A stretch of DNA of 64,000 bases from Cellulophaga sp. RHA19. GTDB lineage: Bacteria > Bacteroidota > Bacteroidia > Flavobacteriales > Flavobacteriaceae. The notes beneath the pieces were generated by a model that worked only from the letters and a program-made list of their open reading frames with translations, was not told where the DNA came from and ran no database searches. The first letter of the stretch is position 1, and the number at the start of each line of letters is the position of its first letter. Positions 34,556 through 45,818 of the stretch are shown here, one piece after another. The translations under genes were made by a program, and so were the position numbers. The DNA lies in assembly GCF_002813425.1 (NCBI RefSeq), contig NZ_PHUL01000001.1, positions 2,425,001 through 2,489,000 on the forward strand, in the 5' to 3' direction.

Positions 34556-36928
34556 TTAAAATTTAAAATTATAAGTTACAGATGGTACTATACCAAATAT
34601 TGAGGTACGTAAGGCTTCATTGTTTCCAGTGTCTTCATTTCTGGAAAAATTAATAGAAGCAGCATTTTTACGGTTATAAACGTTGTATATGCCAAATACC
34701 CATTGTGCTTGTAATTTTCTGTTTTTATTTTTTCTAGGAGTTAGTGTGGCAGATATATCTAACCTATTGTAGCTTGGTAGACGTTGATTGTTACGGTCTC
34801 CATAAATAGGAATACTTAAGTCTTTGTATTCAAATTGCCCAATTGGGTAATTTGTAGGTTGCCCAGATTGGTATATTAAATTGCTATTAAAGCTCCATTT
34901 GTCATTTATGTTATAACTTGCATTTATAGATAAATCGTGAGTTTTATCAAATGATGTGGTGTACCATTTACCATTGTTAATTCCTGTTTCATTAACTGTT
35001 CTAGGTGGAGTTTGTTGTTCGGACTTAGATAAAGTGTAGGATAGCCAGCCGTTTAATTTACCGCTATTTTTCTTAAACATAAATTCTAATCCGTAAGATC
35101 TCATTTTGCCATTTAAAATTACTTGCTCTATAGCATCATTAGCAATTAAATTTGCGCCATCTATATAATCTATTCTGTTTTTTACATCTTTGTAATAAGC
35201 TTCAGTTTCTAAAGAGTAGCTATCGTTTTTAAAGTTTTTAAAGTAACCTATTGCGTACTGATCTAATATTTGTGGTTTTATATATTTTCCGCTAGGAGAC
35301 CATACATCTAAAGGAGTAGGGGAGCTGGTATTAGAAAGTAAATGTAGGTACTGAGTCATATGGTTGTAGCTGGCTTTTATAGAGTTGTTATTGTTTAAGG
35401 CATATGATAATGCTAGTCTTGGTTCTAAATTGTTAAATGTGGTAATTTGTGCAGACCTTTTAAAGCGTTCTTTACCTATAGGTTCTGCACTCTCGTATAT
35501 CTGAAAATCGGTATTAAAATTTACAGCTTGGTCGTTTTCATATATAAAAAGTTCATCTTGACCAAGTCTGGTAAAATGACTCCAACGTACGCCGTACTGT
35601 AGTGTTAGGTTGTTGGTGACTTTATGTTCTGCATCTATATAAGCGGCAAACTCGTTAGCATATTTGTCTGTTAATTTATTAGTTAGAATGCCAGAATCGC
35701 CTCGGTTTGGTTTTATTTCTCCAGGATTAAATCTGTAGTAAGTATTGTTTACTCCGTAATTTAACTTTAAGTCATTAGAAATGTAATTTTTAAAATCGTA
35801 TTTAAGATTAAAATTTTGTATTCCAGAGTTCCATTTAAAGCCAACAAAATCTAGTTCTAATCCGTAAAAGTAGTCTGAGTAAATTAAGGATAAATTACTA
35901 AATAGTTTATCTGAGAATAAATGATTCCACCTTAAATTAATTACAGAGTTACCGTATGTATTTTCAAAACTATTAGCAATACTAAAGACATCTCTACCAA
36001 AGTAACCAGATAAGTATATGTTATTGTTTTTATTTATTTTGTAATTAAGTTTAGTGTTTAAATCGTAAAAATACGCCTTGTTGTCATTATCTAATAAGGG
36101 TAAAAACAAGTGAGCGTATGAGCTACGACCACCAATTAAAAAAGCACCTTTATCTTTTTTTAATGGCCCTTCTAGTAGTAACCTGCTAGATACTATACCC
36201 ATACCACCATTAGCTTTAAATTTTTTGCTATTTCCTTCTTTTTGATAAATATCTAGTACAGATGAAATTCTACCTCCATATTTTGCTGGTATGCCACCTT
36301 TGTATAGCTTTAAATCTTTTATGGCATCAGGATTAAAAACGGAAAAGAAACCAAATAAATGTGATGAGTTGTAAATAGTAGCTTCATCTAATAAGATTAA
36401 ATTTTGATCTACAGATCCACCACGTACATTAAATCCAGATGCTCCTTCGCCACCACTAGTAACTCCAGGTAGTAGTAAAATTGATTTTAGCACATCTGCC
36501 TCTCCTAAAATTGCGGGTATTTTTTTTATACTGCTAGATGAGAGCGAGTTTACACTCATTTGTGGTTTTCTAATACTAATTTTTTCAATGTCTTCAGTAA
36601 GTATAACTTCGTTTAACTGCTCAACGGCTTCATTAAGTTGAAGATTTAATGTAGTGTCTTTGGTTAAATTTATTTCTTTTTTAATGTCATTAAAACCAAT
36701 ATAGCTTACAATTATTGTGTAGTTTCCTTTAGGTAAAGTTAAGGAGTAAAACCCGTATTCATTAGTAATAACTCCTGTTTGTAATTCTGGTACTGCTATA
36801 GATACGCCAATTAGTGTTTCATTACTAGAGGCTTCTGTAATGGTTCCAAATAAAGTAATTTTTTCTTGAGCTTTAGTTGCTGTAAAGGCGAACAAAAATA
36901 TTAAAAAGCAGACAATGGGTCTGTGCAT
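34556..36928 (-). CDS. TonB-dependent outer-membrane receptor with CarboxypepD_reg-like domain
   Basis: A 790-residue receptor. Order: signal peptide (to about residue 20, AFTATKAQ), a carboxypeptidase-D regulatory-like beta domain (about 24-105, TLFGTITEASSNETLIGVSI), plug domain (about 120-225, with LLLPGVTSGGEGASGFNVRGGS), then a 22-strand-type barrel ending in the terminal aromatic VTYNFKF. It imports an unknown ligand with energy from TonB-ExbBD. It is not a SusC type (too short, with DUF4249 rather than SusD behind it). Confidence 0.93.
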   Translation of the reverse strand: MHRPIVCFLIFLFAFTATKAQEKITLFGTITEASSNETLIGVSIAVPELQTGVITNEYGFYSLTLPKGNYTIIVSYIGFNDIKKEINLTKDTTLNLQLNEAVEQLNEVILTEDIEKISIRKPQMSVNSLSSSSIKKIPAILGEADVLKSILLLPGVTSGGEGASGFNVRGGSVDQNLILLDEATIYNSSHLFGFFSVFNPDAIKDLKLYKGGIPAKYGGRISSVLDIYQKEGNSKKFKANGGMGIVSSRLLLEGPLKKDKGAFLIGGRSSYAHLFLPLLDNDNKAYFYDLNTKLNYKINKNNNIYLSGYFGRDVFSIANSFENTYGNSVINLRWNHLFSDKLFSNLSLIYSDYFYGLELDFVGFKWNSGIQNFNLKYDFKNYISNDLKLNYGVNNTYYRFNPGEIKPNRGDSGILTNKLTDKYANEFAAYIDAEHKVTNNLTLQYGVRWSHFTRLGQDELFIYENDQAVNFNTDFQIYESAEPIGKERFKRSAQITTFNNLEPRLALSYALNNNNSIKASYNHMTQYLHLLSNTSSPTPLDVWSPSGKYIKPQILDQYAIGYFKNFKNDSYSLETEAYYKDVKNRIDYIDGANLIANDAIEQVILNGKMRSYGLEFMFKKNSGKLNGWLSYTLSKSEQQTPPRTVNETGINNGKWYTTSFDKTHDLSINASYNINDKWSFNSNLIYQSGQPTNYPIGQFEYKDLSIPIYGDRNNQRLPSYNRLDISATLTPRKNKNRKLQAQWVFGIYNVYNRKNAASINFSRNEDTGNNEALRTSIFGIVPSVTYNFKF

Positions 36929-37002
36929 AGTTGGTGTGGTTTTTTGTAAAAATAGCCACTTTTGTTGCTAGAATATAATAGTTAACATTTATTTAAAACA
37001 AA

Positions 37003-37035
37003 AAAAGCCTATTCGTTGTTAATGAATAGGCTTTT
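37003..37035. terminator. Terminator after icd
   Basis: Perfect 12-bp hairpin AAAAGCCTATTC / GAATAGGCTTTT with a 9-nt loop, 18 nt past the icd stop codon on the minus strand. Confidence 0.9.
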
Positions 37036-37052
37036 GTATGATAATAAATATA

Positions 37053-39338
<2,286 letters not shown>

Positions 39339-39380
39339 CTATTAAAAATTGTGATTATTATGCAATAAATCAGTAAAAAC

Positions 39381-39421
39381 AAAAGCCATATCATTGTAAT
39401 GTATACATTGATATGGCTTTT
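39381..39421. terminator. Orphan terminator-like hairpin
   Basis: AAAAGCCATATCA pairs perfectly with TGATATGGCTTTT across a 15-nt loop that itself holds the palindrome ATGTATACAT. T-tracts lie on both strands. No gene is seen that would need it: icd starts 118 bp to its left and rplS already has its own terminator. Confidence 0.7.
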
Positions 39422-39864
39422 AGAAACAATTCTTAACTTTTGTTTGTTTTATACCTTCTATAAAACGGCAACCATTGATTGCAGTTAACTTTTGTTTCTA
39501 CGTTTAAAATAAAATGAATACTTCATATAAATCAAGTCAATCATTATATTTCTTCTTGTTACCACCTTTAAGTTAATTAAACATATAATTTATTAAATTA
39601 AAAATCTACAATTAAATTTTATCAACTTATTGTAGGCCTTCTTGTTAAAGCAATTAAGAATGTGCCTTAATTAGTTTATTTGAGGTCTTGTAACAATATA
39701 AAGAACGCAACTTTATAGAAATTTACTAAACACTTAACCATTAAAAATGATATTACTAGTAAACAACACTTAAAATTAATAAAAAATAATTAATAAACCT
39801 ATAATTTTAACATATTCTATTTATTTTAAAATTTAACTGTGTATTTGGTAATTGTGTTAACAAA

Positions 39865-39892
39865 AAAAAGTCTACCGTTAGGTAGACTTTTT
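39865..39892. terminator. Terminator after rplS
   Basis: Perfect hairpin AAAAAGTCTACC, loop GTTA, GGTAGACTTTTT, 22 nt after the rplS stop codon on the minus strand. Confidence 0.92.
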
Positions 39893-39913
39893 ACTATTGT
39901 ATTAGAAGTTGTA

Positions 39914-40264
39914 TTATTTACGAACTTCTTTAATTCTTGCTTTCTTACCAGTAAGACCTCTAAAGTAGAAGATACGAGCTCTACGTACTTTACCTTTCTT
40001 ATTGATTTCAATTTTTTGTAGTGCAGGTAAATTAACAGGGAAAATACGCTCAACACCAACAGTACCAGACATTTTACGAATAGTAAAAGTTTCTGTAGCA
40101 CCGCTACCTCTTCTTTGGATAACTACACCTCTAAAGAACTGAGTACGAGTTTTTTCACCTTCCTTAATTTCGTAGTATACAGTAATTGTATCACCAGCAG
40201 AGAATTTTGGAAAATCTTTTTTTGGAACAAATTCGTCTTCAACAAATTTAATTAATGCTTCCAT
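39914..40264 (-). CDS. rplS: Large-subunit ribosomal protein L19
   Basis: A 116-residue protein of the 50S subunit at the 30S interface. The sequence FSAGDTITVYYEIKEGEKTRTQ, then QFFRGVVIQRRG, TFTIRKMSGTVGVERIFPVN and KVRRARIFYFRGLTGKKARIKE is the standard L19 order. It has its own consensus promoter and a 65-nt leader that folds into a hairpin (40289-40331). trmD is nearby on the same strand but separated by the 106-residue gene and the rplS promoter. Confidence 0.98.
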   Translation of the reverse strand: MEALIKFVEDEFVPKKDFPKFSAGDTITVYYEIKEGEKTRTQFFRGVVIQRRGSGATETFTIRKMSGTVGVERIFPVNLPALQKIEINKKGKVRRARIFYFRGLTGKKARIKEVRK

Positions 40265-40288
40265 CTTGTGTTTTTTTATATAAGTTTA

Positions 40289-40331
40289 TTAAAATCAACA
40301 GTTCACGTGTTTCGCCAGAGGTTAATTTTAA
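40289..40331 (-). promoter_or_regulatory. rplS leader hairpin (candidate L19 autoregulatory leader)
   Basis: In the rplS mRNA leader, TTAAAATTAAC (40331-40321) pairs with GTTGATTTTAA (40299-40289) as 11 bp with one G-U, around a 21-nt loop that begins CTCTGGCGAAACACG. The hairpin starts within a few nt of the predicted transcription start. A ribosomal leader for L19 has been described in Flavobacteria by comparative genomics, as I recall; placement and shape agree, but I cannot compare to its consensus here. Confidence 0.6.
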
Positions 40332-40339
40332 ATCGAGTG

Positions 40340-40369
40340 CAAAAATACATTATTAATTACATATAGCAA
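40340..40369 (-). promoter_or_regulatory. Bacteroidetes-type promoter of rplS
   Basis: On the minus strand: TTG (40369-40367), a 19-nt spacer, TATTTTTG (40347-40340), an exact consensus match. Transcription should start near 40334, just before the leader hairpin. Confidence 0.7.
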
Positions 40370-40403
40370 GTTTTGAATTGTATTTTTTGCTTTAAAATAG
40401 TTA

Positions 40404-40724
40404 TTATGACTCTTTTTTTAATTTGCTAACGGCTATAATAAAGCCTATGACAAAAATAATAGAGAAGAAACAACTTAATACATTAACACTATAGTTAGCT
40501 AACATTAGTTGCTCCATGTCTAAATTAAGTGCGCTTGTTAGTGCTGTTATTATTGGGTATGCTATTGTACACAAAAAGCTTACAATGCTACCAATAATCA
40601 TAAAAACACCAGCTATATCCTTCTTTTTGGTGGTGTAAATTATAGCTCCAATAGTTGTTGTTATGGCTATTAGGGCGTAAAATATTGAAGTTATTCCGTA
40701 TAATATTTCAAAATTATCAATCAT
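40404..40724 (-). CDS. Small membrane protein of unknown function
   Basis: A 106-residue protein with three or four hydrophobic segments and a short basic tail (SKLKKES). No motif or family recognised. Its first 8 nt overlap the end of trmD, so it is translated from the same message. Confidence 0.65.
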   Translation of the reverse strand: MIDNFEILYGITSIFYALIAITTTIGAIIYTTKKKDIAGVFMIIGSIVSFLCTIAYPIITALTSALNLDMEQLMLANYSVNVLSCFFSIIFVIGFIIAVSKLKKES

Positions 40725-41397
40725 TGTCTAGTAAATCTGGTCTTAATTGTTTGGTTCTTTCATAGGCTTGGTCTTCTCTCCATTTTTCTATTTTAGGAAA
40801 GTTACCATTAAGTAATACTTCTGGTACTTTTAACCCTTTGTATTCGGCAGGTCTTGTGTAAACTGGTGGGGCTAATAAATTATCCTGAAAAGTGTCTGTT
40901 AAAGCAGATGTTTCATTATTTAATACACCAGGAATTAACCTAATAATGGTGTCGCATAAAACTGCAGCACCAAGTTCTCCTCCAGATAATACGTAATCTC
41001 CAATAGATATTTCTTTAGTAATTAAGGTATCTCTTACTCTTTGATCTACACCTTTATAATGTCCGCAAAGAATAATTATATTTTCTGATAAGGATAGTGT
41101 GTTGGCCATTTTTTGGTTTAAAGTACTACCGTCTGGAGTCATATAAATAACATCATCATAAGTACGCTCTGCTTTTAACTTGCTTATGCATTTGTCTATA
41201 GGTTCTATCATCATAACCATACCGGCACCACCACCAAATTGGTAATCATCTATTTGGTTGTAGCTTTTGTCTGTGTAATCTCTTAAGTTATGAAAATGAA
41301 CTTCTACAAGTCCTTTTTCTATAGATCTTTTTAAAATTGATGCCTCAAACGGACTTTTTAATAACTCTGGTAAAACCGTAATAATATCTATTCTCAT
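40717..41397 (-). CDS. trmD: tRNA (guanine-37-N1)-methyltransferase
   Basis: Methylates G37 next to the anticodon, which prevents frameshifting. A SPOUT knot enzyme; seen are [35 protein letters not shown], the knot [12 protein letters not shown] and [17 protein letters not shown], then [17 protein letters not shown]. The 226 residues are normal. A -7 element TATATTTG on the minus strand is at 41414-41421, 17 nt before the start codon. It overlaps the small membrane protein gene. Confidence 0.97.
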   Translation of the reverse strand: MRIDIITVLPELLKSPFEASILKRSIEKGLVEVHFHNLRDYTDKSYNQIDDYQFGGGAGMVMMIEPIDKCISKLKAERTYDDVIYMTPDGSTLNQKMANTLSLSENIIILCGHYKGVDQRVRDTLITKEISIGDYVLSGGELGAAVLCDTIIRLIPGVLNNETSALTDTFQDNLLAPPVYTRPAEYKGLKVPEVLLNGNFPKIEKWREDQAYERTKQLRPDLLDND

Positions 41398-41435
41398 ACT
41401 AAATTATTGGCAGCAAATATACAATTTAGATTTTG

Positions 41436-41879
41436 CTATTTGGCTGTCCAAAAGTAGTGAAAAGAGTTTGTGTCTTTTTTCCAGTTTAATTTTTCGTATA
41501 ATTTTTGTGCAGGGTTGTCTGTTGCAGTCTCTAATGCAACTCCCTTATACTTATTTTCTAAACAAAACTTTTGTGCTTTTTGGAGTAGGGCAGCACCAAT
41601 ATTTTTAGATCTGTAATTTGCATCCACAAATAAATCGTTTAATATAAATATAGGTAGTAGAGATACTGATGAGTATGAGGTATAGAGTTGTGTAAAGCCA
41701 ACGGCTTCATCACCTTTAAAAGCAATAAAAATATGAGATTGTTCTTTGGTTAATCTTTCTTTTAAAAAATTAATTGCAGCCTCTAAATTAGATTCTTGCT
41801 TGTAAAATATTCTGTAATTATTAAATAGAGGAGCTACTAAAGCTATGTGTTCTAGTGTTGCTTTTTTTACTGTTACCAT
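41436..41879 (-). CDS. GNAT family N-acetyltransferase
   Basis: A 147-residue acetyl-CoA-dependent transferase. Motif A for acetyl-CoA binding appears as LFVDANYRSKNIGAALLQKA, with VALETATDNPAQKLYEKLNW and the final HYFWTAK. The substrate cannot be told. It stands between trmD and a membrane protein gene with a terminator just before it. Confidence 0.87.
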   Translation of the reverse strand: MVTVKKATLEHIALVAPLFNNYRIFYKQESNLEAAINFLKERLTKEQSHIFIAFKGDEAVGFTQLYTSYSSVSLLPIFILNDLFVDANYRSKNIGAALLQKAQKFCLENKYKGVALETATDNPAQKLYEKLNWKKDTNSFHYFWTAK

Positions 41880-41895
41880 AGTTTTTAAAATAAAA

Positions 41896-41916
41896 AAGCT
41901 CCTTATAAAGGAGCTT
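41896..41916 (-). terminator. Terminator after the 208-residue membrane protein gene
   Basis: Perfect 9-bp hairpin AAGCTCCTT, loop 3 nt, AAGGAGCTT, followed on the minus strand by a T-rich run. Confidence 0.8.
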
Positions 41917-41924
41917 AGTAAAAA

Positions 41925-42551
41925 TTATTTTTTTTGCTTGTTGAGTTCGTCCATAAGCTGTCTGCTTATTTTTTGTTCTCGCTCTAAAGCTCTTCTTCGG
42001 TGGTCTTCAAACTCAGTCTCTAATTCTGCTAAGTTTGTTTTAGCTTCTTGCGTTAATACATTACTTTTTCTAAATCTGTAGATAAATAATAATAATAACG
42101 TAAGTAAACCACCAATAATAGACCACAATATAAGGTTGTATGTTACTTTAGATACTTGCATACCTAAAAAAGACATACTGTCTTTTTCCTCTGTAATTGC
42201 AGAAAGGTTTTTGGTTGTAGCGTCTAATTTTTGATTTAGATCACTAATGGTAGTTTCGTTTTCTTTAATAGTGCTTTTTAAAGATGTTTCAGTTTTACCG
42301 TAAGCAGACAAAGAATCTAATACATTCTTCTTTAGCTTAGCTAAATTTGTAACTTTTACAACTTCATATTTAACACCAAGAGCTCTATAGTTACCAGATT
42401 TTTTGGCAACGTATTCAAATTGCGATTCAATAGGACCACTTTCTAAAGAAAAAGTAGTTTCTTCATCTTCTGATTCGTTTTCTTCTTGAGCAAACTGTAC
42501 GTTCCATACTAGTAAAGCAATAAATATTGGTAATAGCTTTAAGCCTTTCAT
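41925..42551 (-). CDS. Exported coiled-coil protein with one C-terminal membrane segment
   Basis: A 208-residue protein with a signal peptide (to about residue 21), an acidic patch (EENESEDEETTF), a periplasmic coiled coil (about 85-125), one membrane segment (about 137-158, NLILWSIIGGLLTLLLLFIY) and a charged cytosolic helix. I recall related flavobacterial proteins being mislabelled as tRNA methyltransferases in databases; nothing in this sequence supports such an activity. Function unknown. Single gene with terminator. Confidence 0.7.
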   Translation of the reverse strand: MKGLKLLPIFIALLVWNVQFAQEENESEDEETTFSLESGPIESQFEYVAKKSGNYRALGVKYEVVKVTNLAKLKKNVLDSLSAYGKTETSLKSTIKENETTISDLNQKLDATTKNLSAITEEKDSMSFLGMQVSKVTYNLILWSIIGGLLTLLLLFIYRFRKSNVLTQEAKTNLAELETEFEDHRRRALEREQKISRQLMDELNKQKK

Positions 42552-42711
42552 ATAATGTTGTGTTTTAAAAAATTCTAATGAAGCGGCTAAAGTAATTTAA
42601 TATTTTTAGATAAGAAAAAAACTCCGCTGAAACTTGGAGAATAATATAGGATTTCTCCTAAAATTAGCTCCAATTTATGAGTTACAACGAAGTTTTCCAA
42701 CACATAATCGA

Positions 42712-44160
42712 TTAATAGTAAGTAAATCTTCTTACTTTAGAGATGTACTTAGCTAATCTTATTACTTGATGAGAGTATCCATATTCATTATCATACCAGA
42801 TATATAAAATAATGTTTTTACCATCTTTAGAAACTATGGTAGCAGGGCTGTCATAAATTGATGGGGCAGAAGTGCCAACAATATCAGATGATACTAACTC
42901 ATTATTTAAAGAGTATTTAATTTGCTCTACAAGGTCACCTTCTAAAGCGTATTTTTTAAGAATTGTATTAATACCTTCTTTAGATGTTTTATTATTAACA
43001 TCTAAGTTTAATATAGCTAAAGACCCGTTTGGTACAGGAACTCTAATTGCATTAGAACTTAATTTGCCTTCTAAACTAGGTAGCGCTAAACATACTGCTT
43101 TACCAGCACCAGTTTCTGTTATTACCATATTTAGTGCAGCTGCTCTACCACGACGGTATTTGCTATGCATGTTATCTACTAAATTCTGGTCGTTAGTATA
43201 GGCGTGTATAGTTTCTAAATGTCCTTTTTTAACACCTAAAGAATCTTCTACAATTTTTAAAATTGGAGTAATTGCATTTGTTGTGCAAGATGCAGCAGAA
43301 AATATTTTAGTAGTGTCTGGATTGTGCTCTAGGTGGTTAACACCGTGTACTATATTTGGTATTCCTTTACCAGGAGCTGTTAGTAAAACTCTAGACGCTC
43401 CTTTAGATTGTAAGTGTCTGCTTAAGGCTTCTTTATCTCTAAATGCACCAGTATTATCTATAATTAAGGCGCTAATTATACCATATTTAGTATAGTCTAT
43501 ATCTTCTGGTTTTTGTGCAGATATAATATGTACTGTTGTGCCATTAATAATTAATGCACTGTTTTCTACATCTACATCTATAGTGCCTGTAAAGTGACCG
43601 TGAACAGAATCTGTACGTAAAAGGCTAGCTCTTTTTTCTAATACATCTTTGTTTACAGTACCTCTAGTAACAATTGCTCTAAGTCTTAATTGGTTTCCTT
43701 TACCAGTTTTAGCCATAAGTTCTCTGGCAACTAACCTACCAATTCTACCAAAACCGTAAAGAACAACGTCTTTTGGTTTAATAGTTTTAGCGCCATCAGC
43801 ATCTTTTAATTTGTCTAAAACAAATGCTTTAACATTGCTGTAGTTGTTGTCATCTGCGTGGTATTCATAAGTTAATTTACCTATGTCTAATTTTGCAGGT
43901 GGTAATTTAATGTCGTTAATTGCTCTTAAGATTTCAACAGAATCAAAAATTGAAATTGGTTTTTGTACAAATTCACCTGCATACTCGTGTAGGTTAATAA
44001 TGTCGCTTACATTTTTATCAATAATCTGATTTTTGAAAAGAACTACCTCAATAGACTTGTCATACCACAGGTTGCTCACAATTTTTATGAACTCTGTAGT
44101 TGCTTTTCTACGGTCTGCTTGAAAAGCTAATTCTTTCTCGTACGATTTACTGGCACTCAT
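42712..44160 (-). CDS. gap: Glyceraldehyde-3-phosphate dehydrogenase with long N-terminal extension
   Basis: Oxidises glyceraldehyde-3-phosphate with NAD(P) in glycolysis or gluconeogenesis. The Rossmann start LYGFGRIGRLVARELM is at residues 134-149 and the active site SAASCTTNAITP has its Cys at residue 292. Ahead of the catalytic part is a 130-residue helical extension (SASKSYEKELAFQADRRKA onward) not present in standard 330-residue enzymes; long forms like this are known in Bacteroidetes. The start at 44160 is chosen over an upstream ATG (44196) because that part lacks family character. A -7 element TACTTTTG on the minus strand is at 44194-44201. Confidence 0.93.
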   Translation of the reverse strand: MSASKSYEKELAFQADRRKATTEFIKIVSNLWYDKSIEVVLFKNQIIDKNVSDIINLHEYAGEFVQKPISIFDSVEILRAINDIKLPPAKLDIGKLTYEYHADDNNYSNVKAFVLDKLKDADGAKTIKPKDVVLYGFGRIGRLVARELMAKTGKGNQLRLRAIVTRGTVNKDVLEKRASLLRTDSVHGHFTGTIDVDVENSALIINGTTVHIISAQKPEDIDYTKYGIISALIIDNTGAFRDKEALSRHLQSKGASRVLLTAPGKGIPNIVHGVNHLEHNPDTTKIFSAASCTTNAITPILKIVEDSLGVKKGHLETIHAYTNDQNLVDNMHSKYRRGRAAALNMVITETGAGKAVCLALPSLEGKLSSNAIRVPVPNGSLAILNLDVNNKTSKEGINTILKKYALEGDLVEQIKYSLNNELVSSDIVGTSAPSIYDSPATIVSKDGKNIILYIWYDNEYGYSHQVIRLAKYISKVRRFTYY

Positions 44161-44239
44161 TAAATATGATTTAAAAATGAATTTAATTTTGCGCAAAAGT
44201 ACTATATTTCAAACGTTTTCGTAAAGTGTTTTGGTAAAA

Positions 44240-44271
44240 AAAAATGCAGACTTCGTTAAGTCTGCATTTTT
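44240..44271. terminator. Terminator after the HtrA gene
   Basis: Perfect 14-bp hairpin AAAAATGCAGACTT, loop CGTT, AAGTCTGCATTTTT, with T-tracts on both strands. It separates the HtrA gene from the downstream gap promoter. Confidence 0.93.
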
Positions 44272-44299
44272 AACCGTTTAAAAGGATTGTGTTTGTTAC

Positions 44300-45700
44300 T
44301 TATTGAAAGATAAGACGTTCTCTTTCTCCTTTTTCGTTTACCATAGTAATACTTGTGTAACCGTATCTGCCAATAGCACTAAAAAGGTTTTTAGCGTCGT
44401 AAACATTTTTAATTTCTTTTTTTCCTACAGCTATTAGTACTTTACCTTCTAGGTTGTACATTCTGTATAGCTCAGGCACACCTATAATTTTAACTCCGTT
44501 TTTAGTTCTAAATTTTTTCTTATCCTTGTCGTTAAGGTTTTTAACTTCTAGGCCAAGACCTTCAATAATTATAGTTTGTCTTTCTTTTAGTATCACTGGT
44601 TTTAGAATCTCTTCATCATCTCTTTTAATAGCTATTTGTATAGTGTCTCCAGGTCTTTTAGATGATAAATAACCATTTAGATCTGCTAATTTATGAATAT
44701 CAACTTCATCAGTTTTTTTAATAATATCACCACTTTGTAAACCAGCCTCAAAAGCGCCAGAGTCCTCGGTTACATCTTCAATATAAACACCATCAACTTC
44801 ATTTAAGCCGTTTTCTACAGCGTATCTAGAGTTAACTTTAGGAGTAGAAATACCTAAAATTCCGTCTAAAACATTACCATATTCAATAATATCATCTACA
44901 ACCTTTTTAGCAATATTACTTGGTACGGCAAAAGAATAGCCTACATAAGAGCCAGTTCTAGATGTAATAGCTGTGTTAACACCTATTAAATCTCCATTAG
45001 TATTTACTAATGCACCACCACTGTTCCCAGGGTTTACAGCAGCATCAGTCTGTATAAAAGATTGTGTTTTGTTGTTGGTATCTAAGTTACGAGCCTTAGC
45101 GCTTATAATACCAGCGGTAACAGTAGAAGTTAAATTAAATGGGTTGCCTACAGCTAAAACCCACTCACCAACTTTAGCATTATTACTATCACCAAAAGCT
45201 AAATATGGTAATTTTCTCTTTGCATCAATCTTTAAAAGAGCAATATCTGTATTAGGGTCTGTGCCAACTAACTCTGCTATGTATGTTTTGTTATTATTTA
45301 AAGTAACCTGTAGTTGTGTGGCATTGTCTATAACGTGGTTGTTTGTAACAATGTAGCCATCTTCAGAAATTATAACCCCGGAACCAGTGCCAACTTGTGG
45401 CTCTGCAGAAACACTTTGTCCGTAAAAAAAGTGCAATACTCTATTTTTTTCCTCGTTTATAGATACATTTTTAACGTGTACTACTGCGTTAACCGTATTT
45501 TCTGCTGCAGATGTAAAATCTACTTCGTTTATACCTGCTCCTCTAAATGAAACAGGAGTATTACTTGTTTTAAAAGTAGACGCATTAGAATCTTCTGTTA
45601 TAATGTGATAATTTTGCTTCTCCAAAAATAATTTATAGGCTCCTAATGTAATTGTGCCAGCAAGCACAGAAACGGCTAGTAAACTTGTTATTTTTTTCAT
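44300..45700 (-). CDS. HtrA/DegP-type periplasmic serine protease
   Basis: A Do-family endoprotease and chaperone for misfolded envelope proteins. N-terminal membrane or signal segment (about 6-24), trypsin-like domain with the catalytic triad in YIVTNNHVID (His), TDIALLKI (Asp) and NPGNSGGALVN (Ser), then two PDZ domains (about 265-355 and 375-465, first with ESGAFEAGLQSGDIIKK). At 466 residues it has the usual size. An ATG two codons upstream (45706) is an alternative start. Confidence 0.94.
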   Translation of the reverse strand: MKKITSLLAVSVLAGTITLGAYKLFLEKQNYHIITEDSNASTFKTSNTPVSFRGAGINEVDFTSAAENTVNAVVHVKNVSINEEKNRVLHFFYGQSVSAEPQVGTGSGVIISEDGYIVTNNHVIDNATQLQVTLNNNKTYIAELVGTDPNTDIALLKIDAKRKLPYLAFGDSNNAKVGEWVLAVGNPFNLTSTVTAGIISAKARNLDTNNKTQSFIQTDAAVNPGNSGGALVNTNGDLIGVNTAITSRTGSYVGYSFAVPSNIAKKVVDDIIEYGNVLDGILGISTPKVNSRYAVENGLNEVDGVYIEDVTEDSGAFEAGLQSGDIIKKTDEVDIHKLADLNGYLSSKRPGDTIQIAIKRDDEEILKPVILKERQTIIIEGLGLEVKNLNDKDKKKFRTKNGVKIIGVPELYRMYNLEGKVLIAVGKKEIKNVYDAKNLFSAIGRYGYTSITMVNEKGERERLIFQ

Positions 45701-45805
45701 AATCATTCAATATATTAACATTTACAACCGTAAAATTATAGATTTTATATTTTAAAAGATCTAATTTAACGTCTTTTTAACTGCTAAAAAAACCTTAACA
45801 AATTA

Positions 45806-45813
45806 TATATTTG
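45806..45813 (+). promoter_or_regulatory. Putative -7 element directly before dapF
   Basis: TATATTTG (TAnnTTTG) ends 5 nt before the dapF ATG. If functional, the message would start at or within a base or two of the start codon (leaderless). No clear TTG at -33. Confidence 0.4.
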
Positions 45814-45818
45814 TGACT

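Noticed and set aside
34556..36928. SusC/SusD-type polysaccharide utilisation locus
   Set aside because: The receptor is short, its neighbour is DUF4249 rather than SusD, and no glycoside hydrolase, sulfatase or SusR-like regulator is nearby.
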